A DNA stretch of 64,000 bases from Lycocorax pyrrhopterus obiensis (lineage: Eukaryota; Chordata; Aves; Passeriformes; Paradisaeidae), in assembly GCA_014706295.1 (NCBI GenBank), contig JACSVZ010000007.1:5857699-5921698 (forward strand). Direction: 5' to 3'. Positions 50,849 to 64,000 of the stretch are shown here, piece after piece. The position numbers were made by a program, and so were the translations under genes. The number at the start of each line of letters is the position of its first letter. The stretch's first letter is position 1. The notes beneath the pieces were generated by a model. That model ran no database searches. It had not been told where the DNA came from and saw only the letters and a list, made by a program, of their open reading frames with translations.

Positions 50849-53800
50849 GTAAGTATTTTAACACCTATTAAAGTAAAGCTCGGCTGATGAGTCTAATGTT
50901 TATTGAGACCAATGGAGTTCTTAATTCTTTTTTCTCCTTGGACACAGTTGACCAAGTTTAGTTCTACTTGCACAGTGAAATGTTGGCGATTTAAAGCCTA
51001 AATATTCAAAAGTAGCTCCAAGCCTTCAGTAAGCATCAAGTCAGTAGCCCTAATTGAACTTGTTAGATTTTCGTTTCACATAAAAAAACCTAAAAATTCT
51101 TAATTTTTAGGATCAAAATTGCATCCATCTGGTGGATAAAAAATATGCTCTTAGGTGAGATGAATAATAGGAATGTTCTGTAGAGTCATGATTGTCTAAA
51201 TGGACCTTTATCAGTAAAATCAGATCTATTTTTTTAGAGGCGAATGCTTTAATTTTAGAGCTGATGATCATTTACTGGTATTTTACTGTTGTTACACAGT
51301 CTCATGTGTAACCATGCTTTTCAAGCAGTAGATGAAGGTAATTCTATGCAGATGCCTTTTGCTTTAGGGTCACTCATTGGTCTGTAAAACTAAAGAGTGC
51401 CAGAGAAACGTTGTCCTGTCTCTTAAGGCTTTGTTTGCTGTATTTAATTGGACGGATTGGCCAAATATTCGTGGACAATTGGAATTTCTTTGCTTGCCTT
51501 GAATCCATGTTGGGGAGAAGCCTTAAAAATTGCTAAAATGTGCCCTGCAGCAGACCAGAGTGTTTCAAAGAGGCTTTTCAGTGCAGGGGGTAGTGACTTT
51601 CAGGCTTTTAAGGGAACGCTATCACAAAGGTTGTGCTGAAGATAGTTCAGACCAATTCAGGAAAATATGTTATTAAAATTGCAATTGATTTCTGGACAGG
51701 CTGTGAAATTGCCACCAGCAAAAATGGCCTGTGGTTGCTTTCCTCTCACCCTGTGCTTCACTTCTCTTGCTGATGGGCACGAGACAGACACTCCTCTCTT
51801 CCACATCTGTGAGGGTGATCTAGTCCCCACTCTGGCTGTGGGACAGCCTCAAATCTTTGGCAGTGTGCTTCTACTTGCTGCTTCTCAGTTTTAGTATAGT
51901 AATTTTAAGAATCACCTGGTTTAAAGTGTGCTAAAGCAGCTCAAGAATACACTTAGTCTTTTCTTAAGCTCAGTACAGACACGTGCATATCAGGCTGCAA
52001 TAAAACCTGTTATAAGTTGTGTTATGTTTAGAGATGGAATTTTTCGAGTTTCTTTGGCAATCCAGAAGATTCCTCAAGTGTTACTGAGCTTTTTATCAGT
52101 AAAGCTCCATGGTCTTCCCCCTAGGACTGACCCCCTCGTAGCTGCATAACCAATATTGCTTGAGGCACTTGCTATTTAAGTAAATTAATAATAAGGAGAT
52201 GATGTTTTATAGGGCTTTTTAAAGAGACAAGATTTAAACTTTAATCCAGTAATGATATTCAACAACACAAGTTGATGGATCTATTTTTTTTTCATTACTG
52301 TCCTAAATAGAATTGCCATTACCAAAAAAAAAATATATTAACTAAGATCTATACTTTTCTCCCTGAAACTCAAACATCTGTGGCTGAAGTCAGCTCAGGG
52401 ACCTGCCTGGGTCTTGTCAGAGAAGGAATGCAGTAGAGTACCACCAACTGCAGGATCTTGATAAGTGTTTCTTCTCTCTCCTCGCTGCCAGTCAGGTCAT
52501 GCTGGATGTTCAGCACTGATTATTTTCTGCAAAGTACTAGAATTCTTGCAGAAAAGTCAAGAGAGGCTACAAAATATAACAGTCAGAACTGCAGTTCTCT
52601 GCACATGAAAGAATGAAATCTGCCTCAAAGAGTGCACAGAGTGAACCAATGGCTTACAACCTTCTCAGGCTGCTGGATATGCATCAGTAGTGCCAATGAA
52701 ACACTGAAGTGCCAGTGAAGAGCTGGATTAGCTGACTGGTACCAGTCCTCGTAATCCATTTGGGAAAATGAAAGAGCAGCTTGGAAATGTAGGTTCCAGG
52801 AAAATGAAGATAAATTGTGGTGTTATGACCACCTCTTTACAGTGTGCTGTGGGTGTCTTTGGTGTGTGTGTGCTGCTGAAAAATGAAAAGAAGTTGCTAA
52901 GTACCTTTCAGGGAAAATTATATGGGAAATACAAGCTTTCTCCCAATGATGGCTCTGTTGACCTCAGAAGGTAACCAGCTCCATGCCCAGGACTGTTCAA
53001 AGAAAGAATGACCAATATTAAGAGTTGCTGATGCCAGAAATTAACATCATAGTGTGGCATTTGTTTGTCGTCCATGGCCCCATACACAGCAATCACTGAT
53101 GGGGTTTGGGCGTTAACAACATTTACATTTTGTCTTTTACATGTAAAGATTTGATGGCGTTTGAATCACAGTTTGTAGTCAGCCTTCTTCATAAACCTTC
53201 CTTATGGTCAGCTCCCATAGAATAGCATGGAAATGCTGGAAAAAAATTGGAAATAATTTTTGGTATATTCGCATTGGAAATAATTATTTCTTAATTATTC
53301 TAGATGATAAAAGCAAAAGTCTAAAAGCACATATTGTTTTAAAGAGTTAAGTCCAAATTCATCATGGAAAAATTCCAAAACATTGAACTTTAGAGGGAAA
53401 AAATTCTCTGTATTTTTCTTTCTTCTGTATGTGATGGGAGTGCAAATATTTTTTTTATTAATCAATACGTATCTGTTTCAATCCTTGCTGTGATAACTTT
53501 GCTTTAGAATTTCCAAAACAGAATGGCAGCATTTTGGAGCCTGTTCTGGATCACAAGGATATGCTTTTTCACTAGGCCCTTATCTACTGACTTCAATATA
53601 TAGAAAAGTTAAATGTGGTCACAAGTTAGACATAACTGATCCATAAAAAATTATTACAGTTTAAATGCCAAATAAAGGGGTTTTTTTGGTTCGGTTTTTT
53701 TGCGGGTTTTTGGGGGTTTTGGAGGGTTTTTTTGGTTTTTTTTTTTTGTTTTTTCTAGTGGTATAACTAAGTATAGAGTCTTCCAGGAAGAAGACTTTTC

Positions 53801-56800
53801 CTGGGCTAGTAGTGAGGTTTGGGAGCAGCTATTTTTCTGCATTTTGTGAAACCTGGTAGCTTTGGTGGAAATGGCTGCTCAGATTTGGGTAGTGGCCTTC
53901 CCAGTGCTTTCTAGGCATGGTGCATGTGATCAGTGTGGCTGTGACAAGCACAAAATAACACAGACAAATGGGAATCTGTAGTAGTTGTAGGGTTCAGTAA
54001 GGGAACCTAAATCATTTGGCATGTGCACACGTGTGTGTAATGCTAGCTTTCTGGGTGGCCGCAAAATACAAATTGTTTGAATTTGACTTACTGTCACTGC
54101 CTTGCTTTCTAAAACATCTCCTTCTGTGTGAATTGTGAGAAGAAAAAAAGAAGAAAATTAATTAACATGTGACGTTGTACTGCAATTGTTTAGTTGAGAA
54201 TAATTCATGCATTTTCTTCATTCCCGACAAGAGGTGACAGTGAAATACCCTAAAGGTTTGAATCCTTCAGGACTCTGCTGAAACTGCCAGCACTAAATAT
54301 GCTTCTGGGATGCAAACAATAGCTGAGGCTCCATTTATCCACACGCTGAGGCCTGTGCTTGAGTCTCACTGAAGACACAAGATGAAAGACTTTTATTTTA
54401 CACACTGCTTGGGAGACCTTTGAGCTTTAAGCCCTCTTTCCTATTTGTCTGCTTGGACCTTCCAAGCTGTCATGCTGTGCACAGTCTATTTGTTTCCATG
54501 TTCACAGTGCAAAATCTTTCTCTCCCTGTTTTCTTTCCCTTGTTTCCTGGGATTGATCGCACACCAACGTGTCAGGATGGGAGGGCCGGGTCATTCCTTC
54601 ATGTTCTGATAAAAGTTTCTGTTTTAAACTCTACTTACCAGGTTTCTGAGCTCTTCAGAATGCATTTGCTTTCTAGGATCTTGGAAAACCTACTGTTAAA
54701 ACTTTCTTGAGAAAATTTTGTTTTTGAGATGTGCAATTTATACAGAAAATAATTGCAACAGACAATGGAGCAGTGGCAGAGCCTGGTGGTATTTGTATCA
54801 TCACATGGAAGTAGAGACATTTTCAGGGTTTTGAACCCTGTCTTGGTCAATCTGTTTTAATATTTTGTTGAAGTGAGTGAAAACTGTTTCAGCTTTTAAG
54901 AAATACCTTTTTTTCTGCATATAAACTTTCATGCTTGGTTTAGCATATTCTCCTTTTTCTGAAAAGTAGAACAGTACACGCGCATTTTTTTTATCTGACA
55001 GCTAATATTCAGAGGCTGTGCTTAATTCTATAAAAAAAACCTCCAAGTAATGGAGATTTATCTTGTTAAACAAGGCAAGTCTAAAGTATGGATTTCAAAT
55101 AGTGATTTGCCCCATTGACCAGAAAAAGGACAATAAATATTTGTTGAAAGCTTCTTAGCAGTGATGGAAAATCACCTCTTTTATGTTGATTTGAGCCCCA
55201 GGTTTCTAGATTCACCTGGTTTGTTGTATTCCTCAAGACAGTGCCTCAGTTTAGTGCGGTACTGAACAGGTGGGTGGAGGTCTGACACAGGTAACTGGTG
55301 GGAAATACAGAGCAAACAGTTTTCTGCAAGTCCTTTACCATTCTGTAATAGAATACAAGAGCAAAGAAAACTTTGTCAAGTTCTTAGCTTGTCACATATT
55401 AAGATTTCATGATAGGGAGAATCTTGTTAGTATCCAAATTGAGTAAGTCTGTCAGCTGGTGTAGATCTCATGAAGAGTCAGGTACTGTGGGATGGTAATT
55501 ACCTTTTCCTCCTTTAGCATTTGCTGGTTTTCACTGAGGCTGAGATTAATTGTTAAATGCAGTAAATGATGGCCACAGGCAGATAAGTTATATTCAATTT
55601 ACCATTTAGAGAAGAAACCACAGTTTGTTATCGGCTCGTGAAATAATTGAATTCTCAGACAACTCATGTGACTTGTATGGTAAATGTAGCAAAAGTTCCT
55701 GCAGACAAGTTATTTATTTCTGCTATACATATCGTGCTTAAACAACCAACAAATTAAAATCTGGTATCTGTAAATACTGTTCATTACCATTAGTACTTGC
55801 AGAAATACACTGTGTTCATCATACTGTCTCTGCTGTTTGTTTCTGGAAATGTGTTCTGAGCAATCTCTAGAGAAATGTTTTATAGTTTCTGAGGAAAAGT
55901 GTGGAGCTTCCTGTTTGCCTGAATACGGAATTATCTTCATGATTTTAATTACACTGGGTCCTGTTTGCATGTAATCAGAGAGCAGAGGAATTTTAAAGAA
56001 TTGCAACCTTCTAAATAAAAATTATGGCATATTTAGGATATATCAAGCACGTTTTGGCAAAATCTTTTAGATAGTTGTGCTGCTGGAGCAAAGCTGTCGT
56101 ATCTGTGAGGACAACTTCAGTTCCGTTCCATGGGTCTAGGCCTTGGATATAACACTCAGTTTCCAGCCTCCATGTGGGCTCTGACCGTCCTCTTCCGCTC
56201 AAGCTGCAAAGCTCTGAGGGCAAATGAACTCCAGTTAGAGCTTTTTGAACATTTACCTTTGGATTTCTCGTCACTTCAAGCATGCTGTTCATTCAGGTCA
56301 CTTGGCCTGTCACTCCGAGTAAACACTGTGCTAAAATGTGCTGTTGGAGAGACTAAAAGAAGAACCAAATGTCATAAAACCTCAGGAGTTCATAACTACA
56401 AATACATCCTGAAACTCTCTTGGTATGCAGCCAAATTTCTTCTCTGCGCTCAAAACTCACGGTGAGACCCCTGGGCCAGAAACAGAGCACGAGGCACCTG
56501 GATAACAAGGCCCAGAATCCACAAGAGCAGCTCTGTGGTGTGTAAATTAATATGTGACCAAGTCACTGACACTGCATTAGGAGGAGTGTTTATGAGGAAT
56601 GCCAAACTGAGGCGCTCAGAGTAAAAATGTATTTCAGAATTAATCTCTCTCGCTAAAAGTGTTGTTATTATGATTCCCACAAAACCAATATTGCATAAAT
56701 TTGCCTCTAACAGAAAGAAGTTCCAGTTGTCAGACTGCTTTACATGGGTGGAAGCTGCAGTGCATCTGAAACTGTTGCCAATCATATAAAAGCAACATGT

Positions 56801-59800
56801 TATAGAGGATGACAGAGTTGAACTTAAAAAACAATAAAGAACAAAGAATTATGTACAGTTACCGCTGAAAAATTTGTTTGCTACTTTTCATGCTTGTCCT
56901 AAATCCCTCATCAGTATCAATGAGCTGACAGAGGGAAGAGAAGCTGGACATGGTTTTAATTTAAGTTACTAGACTAAGCTGATGAAGTGCTCTAAGTAGA
57001 TTCTTTGCTCCTCTCTGATATTTTCACCACTAAAACATTTCCTTTTCTTTGCTTGGCTCTACTTACCCCAATACATAGAATTTTTTTCAATTTGTGGGGA
57101 TACTTACCTGATTAAAACATAGCTCAATTCTTAACTCCATATACTTCATTGGGTGTTTATGTAAATGCTTTATGTGGAATGTATTCTTTAAATCAAGCAC
57201 CTCCTTTGCTACAAAAGATGTGAAATGACGACCTTACACGTTCTTTTAGGATTCCTGAATACTTATGGATTGTACTTGAGGGAGATACATGGATTTACAG
57301 TTATTGAAAACTCACACTCTTTATTTTGAAGTAGATGAGTACAACTGGCACATAGTTGATGAGCTATGAGAAATTCACTGTAAAATTATGCCTCTAAATT
57401 TTCCAAGTGTAAAAGATAACAACAAAGAAGCCCGGCTTGTTTGAATCAGATATTAAATTTGTTATTCAGTCTTTTCCATTCATCCTCTCGGATTGTCCAG
57501 ACACTTCATGTCAACAGTGTTACCTGACTGTTTATTAGAATGCTAACAGTGGAGCAACTGAGCACAGTTGGAAAGCATTTACTGACAGCTTTTCATTATA
57601 AGTAAATATAACAGACAAGGAAAAGGAGACACCAACCTGCCTTCCTTGCCTAGCAAGAGCTCTCCATAGCAATCTCTTTATGGAACGATAGAAGATAACA
57701 GTTCTCATATCATAAATAACTTTATTCTTTTTCTTAGTAGAATCAATGAGTCTACTGCATGCAGAGAAATTATAAAAAATTCTCTACTAATAGTTTTTTT
57801 AAAAAGGCAAATCTTTATCTTCCAGTTAAATACCACATAACAGCAGCAGTACTTCTGAACTTCATTTTTGATACAGATAATAGCGGTATGGCTTAATATT
57901 TCATAGCTCAAATAGAATATTTTATATAGACACTTTATGTATTTCTACACAATTAAGATAGTAAACTAAGGTATCTCTGTGCATCCTAACAGTCCAGAGA
58001 ACAAATGCAACCTCTGATAGATAGAAAATGTGCAATTTTGCATATGTGATCCTTTTGATGTGCCTTCATTTTGCCCCATTCTTCACTTTTAGGAGATGTA
58101 ACAGAAATGTGCCCGGCTTTGAATGGCCAGGGACATAGATTGGGAATGAATTGATTTGGATCCATTCTTGTCCTTCTACACTGAGTTATTATGCACAGCT
58201 CAACTCATTTCTCAATGCCTCTTTTCTCAAGAGCAGCTAGATGCCAGTGACTTCTATAAACCATTGCAGGATAGAAAAGCTTGTATTGCTATCCTGGTTC
58301 CTTAAAAATAAATTAAATATTTTCTTCATCCAGCAATTTTATTTTTTTTTAAACAAATAGAACAAAAGTTTAGACTTTACAATGAAACTAACTTGGAACC
58401 CTATATTTTATTTTGTAGGTGAAACATCTACAGAGAATTTACTTGTGTTAGGAAGAAAGAGTAACCTGCATTTCTATATAGCTTCTATATTTATATCAGC
58501 TCTAATATTAGTTGTAAAAAATGCATGTTTTATCTCAATATGTATGGCAGCAGCCCCCTGGATCTACTGACACATCTACATTTGAAACCAAAAGCCATTT
58601 CACTTTCATTTTGTCACAGCTTTAATATTGTTTATTTAACTTCACAGTGGGAGCACGTGAATTTGGAAAGTGGTATAAATGGATTTTCTTGTAATTTTGT
58701 GTTCTTCTAGATAATCTTTCTCTTTTATGGTGCAATTAATAAAGTAACCCTCTATAATCTAGTTAGATTCATTCATGTGCTGTTTTGTTTGCAAAGATGT
58801 AGCATTGCAAAACAGCTTATCGGTTTTGCTGCTCAAGGATGGGTTTATTCTTTGAGGAGAGCAGAGCCATAGAAAAGCCATGAGAGAAACAGAGTAAGGA
58901 GAGGGGTGCTGGTCCTTCTCTAGCAACAGGGGGAATGTAGTTATGGCTTTATCATGAAAGATAATATTTTAAAATTTTTTTACACTGTGCCTTGAAAATG
59001 CCTACAGTAATTTCATATTAAAAAAAAAATCAGTGTTATGGCACATTTTGTGGTAAACTGAAGGAATGTGCAGTTACTTTCATTGGTCCATATCCTCATA
59101 TTTTTTTCACAAATGTCTTTTTGTAAAACAAGCTGTTTTGTAAAAAAGAAAAAGATTGTGCACTGATGTGCAGTGGGGTAGGAATTCAGGCATTACAAAA
59201 GTTCAACATGCCTCGTGACAAGATACTGATATCAGTTATCTTTTTGATCATCATGTTTTCTCCAGACTTTATGGGAAAATACTTAAAAAAATTATTTATT
59301 AAAGTTAACGGTGGCCACAAACACAGAACTGGTCAGAATTCATCTATATCCTTATTTGGCATTTTACAAAACCACACGGGACATTTCAAACTTCCATTTT
59401 TATTTCCCAGCCATTATCCATGCTGAGTGTCTTGGTCCTTCCAGATTCCCAACACTGTTCTAAGGATACTTGTGGGTTTAAATCATGCACTCCAAAAAGC
59501 CATGTGAAATAGGAAATGAGGCATAGTGCTCTCTAGTGTTCCTACTTTCTGATCCCAAGCTTGAAGATAAATAAGGAAGCCATAAAAAGTGATGTCAGAA
59601 GGGTCTTCAATGAAGTACCCAAGCCTTTCCTGTCTGACTTTACTGTATGATTGCAGGGTGCACTATGACTGAGCTTCCCCTGCCCACCTCTTCTGCTTTA
59701 AAAATAAGAACATTGCTGTCTAGAAAATCCTGCCATCTACTTCTGATGTAATTAATACTGTAAGCATTTTAAGTAAGATTTTGAAAAGATCTGCTGGTTT

Positions 59801-62800
59801 GATGCACCTGTGTGCAAATCTACACCGATTTGATTTACAAATCTAAGTAGATGTAGGGAAAATCAAGAAAATGTTTTTTTCAATAGTTTATCTTATTGAC
59901 AAAATTTGCATCAGAGAAAGATAAATCCTCAATGAATTATTAATTCTATTTACATATCCTAGAGGAAAATGCAAAAAAGGATTTAAGACATGTCAGGAGG
60001 GAAGTTCTATGAAGTATCTTACACTGAAATCTGATTTTGTCTGAATTTTGCTCCCTGCAAGGGAAGAAAAAACAGTACACTCTGATTTCTCTCTGGCTGA
60101 GTCTCTAGTAGGGTCTGCATTTTCATAAATTTCAAATAGTGGGATGGAGAAAAAAAAATCAGCTCCATAATTTGCTTGTTGTTTGCTGTTTGTAATGAAA
60201 ATCATTGTTAATTTAGGAGCCTGACAGCTGTAGGACATTTGCCATTCAGCAGCAGCTGTCAGTAGCACTCTGGTTTATTTTGCAAACAGATGTTTAATTT
60301 GACTTCAAGGCCATTGTCATTTTGTGAGGGGAAACAAAGAGAGAAAAGGAATAGAAATAATAATGATAGTCATAATTTGGTTTCCTTTCAGATCATACAG
60401 CAGAGTCACTATAGATGGCATCAGAAGTGTTGTCATTTTTTTATTACTGAATGTTTGAAATCAGTTTTTTTGTAACTGCCTGAAGTTATGCCTGATAATT
60501 CATGTTAAGGAACTGATTGGTCTTGTGTCAGGAACTGAAGGCATTATTTTAATGTACTATGATACATTTTTAAAATACGTATTTTATTCGTGAATCAAAA
60601 TGTCATACTATTTCTGCAGGTTACAGATAAAGAGATTTTGGTCTCTATATTGAAATCAGAGTTCCAGTGGGCCCACTGTCATGCAAAAACATTTTACTAA
60701 CTGCAGTATGGTGGTGTTCTCATTGCACGTTAGCGAATGTGAAGAGCACATTGAGTACAGTGATGATAATTAAAAAGCTAAGTAGTGTAATGTGGTTCAT
60801 TTTTAGTTTTAGTAACAAACGATTTTATCCAGTATGTGTCTAGGGATTGAGGCTTTAATAAAACCTGCTGTTATAACATTTTGGCAAGGTCCTCTGTTAT
60901 TCAAAATGTCTGTTGACCCAGATAAAAGAATGGAGATTAGCAGTGAATGGTCTCACAACACATTGGTAATTCCTAGATGTTACAAAGTCTACTTTAAGTT
61001 AGTCATAAATGTGGCACAACTGGTCATTCACTCCTTCATGATACAATCAGTATTTCAAGGCTGTATTCTATGAGGGTACGTAAGTAAACCTGCATTTAAA
61101 TGTAAGAAGCTATACTGCATGTATGGAATGAAATTTTCATTAGAAAAATTTTTCTGGCAGGCAGATGTAAATATTTGGTGAAGTGTCTGCGTGCCCACAG
61201 AAATCTAGAACAGCTCTGCGGAGCACATTTTGCAGGTAAAATTTCCAAGCACAGCTCTGCTATGGCATGAAAGGCAAATGGATGAATTAACAAGGTGCTG
61301 GACTCTGGCCATCCTTACTTGTATTGAATAGTATTTCAATTCTCATGTGAGTTTGCATTTATTAGCTGGAGAGTCCCTAAGAGTGGTGTGTAATATCACT
61401 AAGGGTCGCAGAACCTGAACACTGTATTTATCTTGATTCTTTTCTTCATGTGAAGCGCCACAAAATCAATTCTGTTTTGTTTCCTTAAAGGAGCAGCTAT
61501 TTGTATTATTGCAGTTCTTTAGAAATTCTGAAAGGCAGAAAAAACACCCAGAAAAGGAACTGTTCTTTGCATGAACTGGCTGATGAATTGATTGTTGGTG
61601 TCTTTCTCGTTACCACATTTGACAATTCTAAGGCTATTGTGAAAGGATAGAAACACTAAATTCAACCAATAATTGGGTGGGCCATTCCTTTCTTTTCCTT
61701 GCAGCAATTAGGTACCCACTTTTCCCATCTTTTCTACATCATTAGACATGCATTAAGTGTCTTTGCTCTCTGAACAGCAGCAGCCTGAATGCTTTTTGCC
61801 CTGCTTTCCTGAAGAAATGGATTTGTTGCTCCATCAGTTCACTTCTCCAGCAGAATTTAGTTTAAAGTCTTGCAATGCACCAGAAAGCACATTTGAATTT
61901 TTTTTTTTTTAATGGTTTCTGGGTTTCATTTGCTGCAGAAAGGGCTGGGTTACAGGCCAGTGTCTAGGGAGGGACTCAGCTCTGTTCCTTAGGGAGATAA
62001 TGAGCTTGATGCTTCCTCACTGCTGTATGTGGAGCCCCGTGATAACCTTAATATGTACCAACTCCTTTAAGTTTTACAGATTACCCATCATACAGTTTAT
62101 TCCCATAGATTTCTCTGAAAATGGAATATGCACTAGTTTTATATACAGAGAAATAAATAAGTGCTCTCTTATGATGCAACTGCCTTGCAATGGTGGCTGG
62201 AGTTGATACACGATGATACAAGAAACTCATAAAAAATATGTTCCACATGCAAAGATATTGAGGCACCACCATCTCATGATTGTTCATAAAGAAGTCGTCT
62301 TGCTCATCAGATTTAATTTAAATAGCAAAATATTAACAAAAGGCATTTATCTAATTTCTCTGAATTAATTGTGGCCAAAACATTTTCTTCAATATGGTGA
62401 AGAAACAGGAATAGTTATCATTCTTCCTGGTTTTATAATAGTAATCTGTGCTTCTGCCACACACAGTTCGACTCACAAAGTGCTAAATATGTTCAGGCAA
62501 GTAACTAAAATAAAGCTGAACTGAAGAGGAGGCAAATTTGACAGGTACTTAGATAGATATGTGTTGTTTGCATTGTCTTTTTCAGTAAGCTACTTGGCTC
62601 AGTGAGAATAAAGGTCTAAGTGCTGTCCTTATAATTTTCTGGTTTTCCAGTGGCCACTCATGCCTCATAAGAAATTCAGGCTGCAATTCCCTTCTGATTA
62701 AGTGAAACTGAAGTTGGTAATTGATTTCAGTAGAAGGTCAGTCAGGTGTCACTAGAGTGTCACCTAACAGCAGCATAAGATTGTGGGACACATCTAGGTT

Positions 62801-64000
62801 TCCAAAACACCCTCAACATCAGTGTATCTGGTTTTATGCTTATATGTTTCTAGTTTTCAAAGCATGCAGTTTTTTTCTGTCTCTTTTTCAGTTTGAACGT
62901 TTGGCGGGAACAAATGGCTCCCCACTATAATAAACAAAGTCACATAGTTATATTTTTGTCTAGAAGATCAGGAGATTTGTTTTCTTTGTTGCTTCAGTTT
63001 CAAAATCCAGACCAACATTTGGAAATGTTTAATTTGGCACTGCTTGGGTGTCAGACTCATAACAGGTTCACCTGTTTCCCACACAGGTACCTGAAGGAGC
63101 ACCCCTGCTTGTCTCCGCAGCGTCTGAACCCTTGCTCTATTTCCTCCTGTATCTCTAATCACACTCGGTGTATCTCAGTTACCCACATTAAAACATCTCC
63201 CTCTTGGAGTTCCTAACGAAGTTAAGAATCTAATTAACTGCACTTGTGTTCCAAATGAAATGTGGTAGGGCTGAATTCCAGCTCCTAGTCTATGCCTGCT
63301 TCTCAATGTAAAGGGTGATTTATCATTCTAATCCCTGTCATTACTGCTTACTACTGTTCACAGTGCTCCTTTAATAGTCTTATTCATGTGCTCTCCTTGT
63401 CCCGATGACTGAGGGAGATACAGACTCTGGATCTTTTGCTTAATCCCTGCTCCTCTAAGCATGGTTGTAATCACTTCCTCCATGAAATGCTGATCTTTAT
63501 CCGGATCAACGAGACTTCAGGAACCCCACTGAGGCAAAAAGCTTCTTGAGGCTGTAGGGTTTGTTTCCTGTCCCTGCTGCTGTATGTTGTTGTGTAGAAA
63601 ATGCTTAAAATCACCGTGAAAGGGAATCACAATCTTCCAAGGAGTTCCATTACCCCAGAGCGATTTGAGGCGTTAATGTTTATCATTTAAATGCAATCAC
63701 ACCCACAGTCTGACAACCCACTGCTGCAGCAGAGATATGCCTAGACTCGGTTCTTGCCCTTCCTATGCATGTCTTGGACAATTTTTGGTCCATTTCCTGT
63801 TCTGTTTCTGTACCCTTCAACGCTGCTATTACCTTATCCCTGAGAGCGTTTTTCGGATTTTCATGTGTTTAGCAATTCTCCTTTCTCCATTATCTGCTTG
63901 CTCTGTTGTAGCAAAAGTGCAGTCCGTGTCACTGGTGTTGGCTGCTAATCAGACACGAGAAGGGTGTATGATTTTGGCATTTTTAGGGCTGAAGTCAAGA
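50849..64000 (+). other. SPON1: SPON1 intron 3, 5' part (at least 13,152 bp, phase 2)
   Basis: Starts with the consensus donor GTAAGT and continues beyond the window. I searched by eye for the next family exon (a stretch like IIYFQDEG and LCEQ) and did not find it. Apart from a G/T tract at 53.68 kb and several short homopolymers (for example T/A runs near 58340, 59020 and 61898) nothing is recognised. The short open frames have no family resemblance. Confidence 0.85.
53677..53755 (+). repeat. G/T low-complexity tract with several G runs
   Basis: Runs of 3-5 G (at about 53677, 53703, 53712 and 53723) are separated by runs of T (5-14). Four G runs are present but one spacer is over 20 bases, so a G-quadruplex is only possible, not predicted strongly. 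The minus-strand open frame through it (Lys/Pro/Thr-rich) is an artefact. Confidence 0.85.

Noticed and set aside
50849..64000. SPON1 exon 4 within the window
   Set aside because: I looked for the expected next reeler/spondin_N coding words and saw none with flanking splice sites. The intron appears to continue past the edge.
1..64000. CRISPR arrays, operons or bacterial-type systems
   Set aside because: There are no regularly spaced direct repeats of that kind and no dense coding. The window is clearly vertebrate.

Overview
This is vertebrate nuclear DNA, most likely from a songbird (passerine). It is AT-rich, non-operonic and intron-dominated. It carries CR1 LINE 3' ends and copies of a SINE whose head looks like tRNA-Ile and whose tail is CR1-like, a combination known from passerines (TguSINE1 type). 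The window holds one recognisable protein-coding gene: the 5' part of SPON1 (F-spondin, spondin 1) on the + strand.

Layout. 1-15.4 kb is 5' flanking, apparently intergenic sequence. It contains a (TTTTTC)n microsatellite (1.62 kb), a solo-LTR-like element (2.57-3.04 kb), an AT-rich patch (6.1-6.4 kb) and a tRNA-derived SINE (6.9 kb). 15.4-16.75 kb holds a MIR-like ancient SINE followed by a CpG island with the SPON1 promoter, 5'UTR and exon 1 (CDS 16508-16730). Intron 1 (6.6 kb) contains a second CpG-rich patch (20.34-20.83 kb) and the best-preserved SINE (22.29 kb). Exon 2 is 23323-23429. Intron 2 (27.3 kb) contains an LTR-like element (28.03 kb), a pyrimidine-rich block (30.2-33.7 kb) with a CR1 end, a second MIR-like copy (36.4 kb), two abutting CR1 ends (38 kb), a SINE fragment (38.75 kb) and an interstitial telomere-like array (46.15 kb). 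Exon 3 is 50715-50848. The rest of the window is intron 3, which runs off the right edge.

The three exons join in phase (introns of phase 1, 0 and 2). Together they encode the first 154 complete residues of F-spondin: a signal peptide and most of the reeler (reelin-N) domain. F-spondin is a secreted extracellular-matrix protein of about 807 residues in human, known from floor plate and axon guidance. The spondin_N domain and the thrombospondin type-1 repeats must lie to the right of the window.

I found no tRNA/rRNA gene, no CRISPR array, no intact transposon ORF and no second protein-coding gene. I saw no clear evidence of a new biological system. The items most worth checking are the intronic CpG island, the 40-bp higher-order telomere-like array, the unusual 30.2-33.7 kb block, and an 18.6-19.2 kb stretch with a long open frame and a palindromic octamer.
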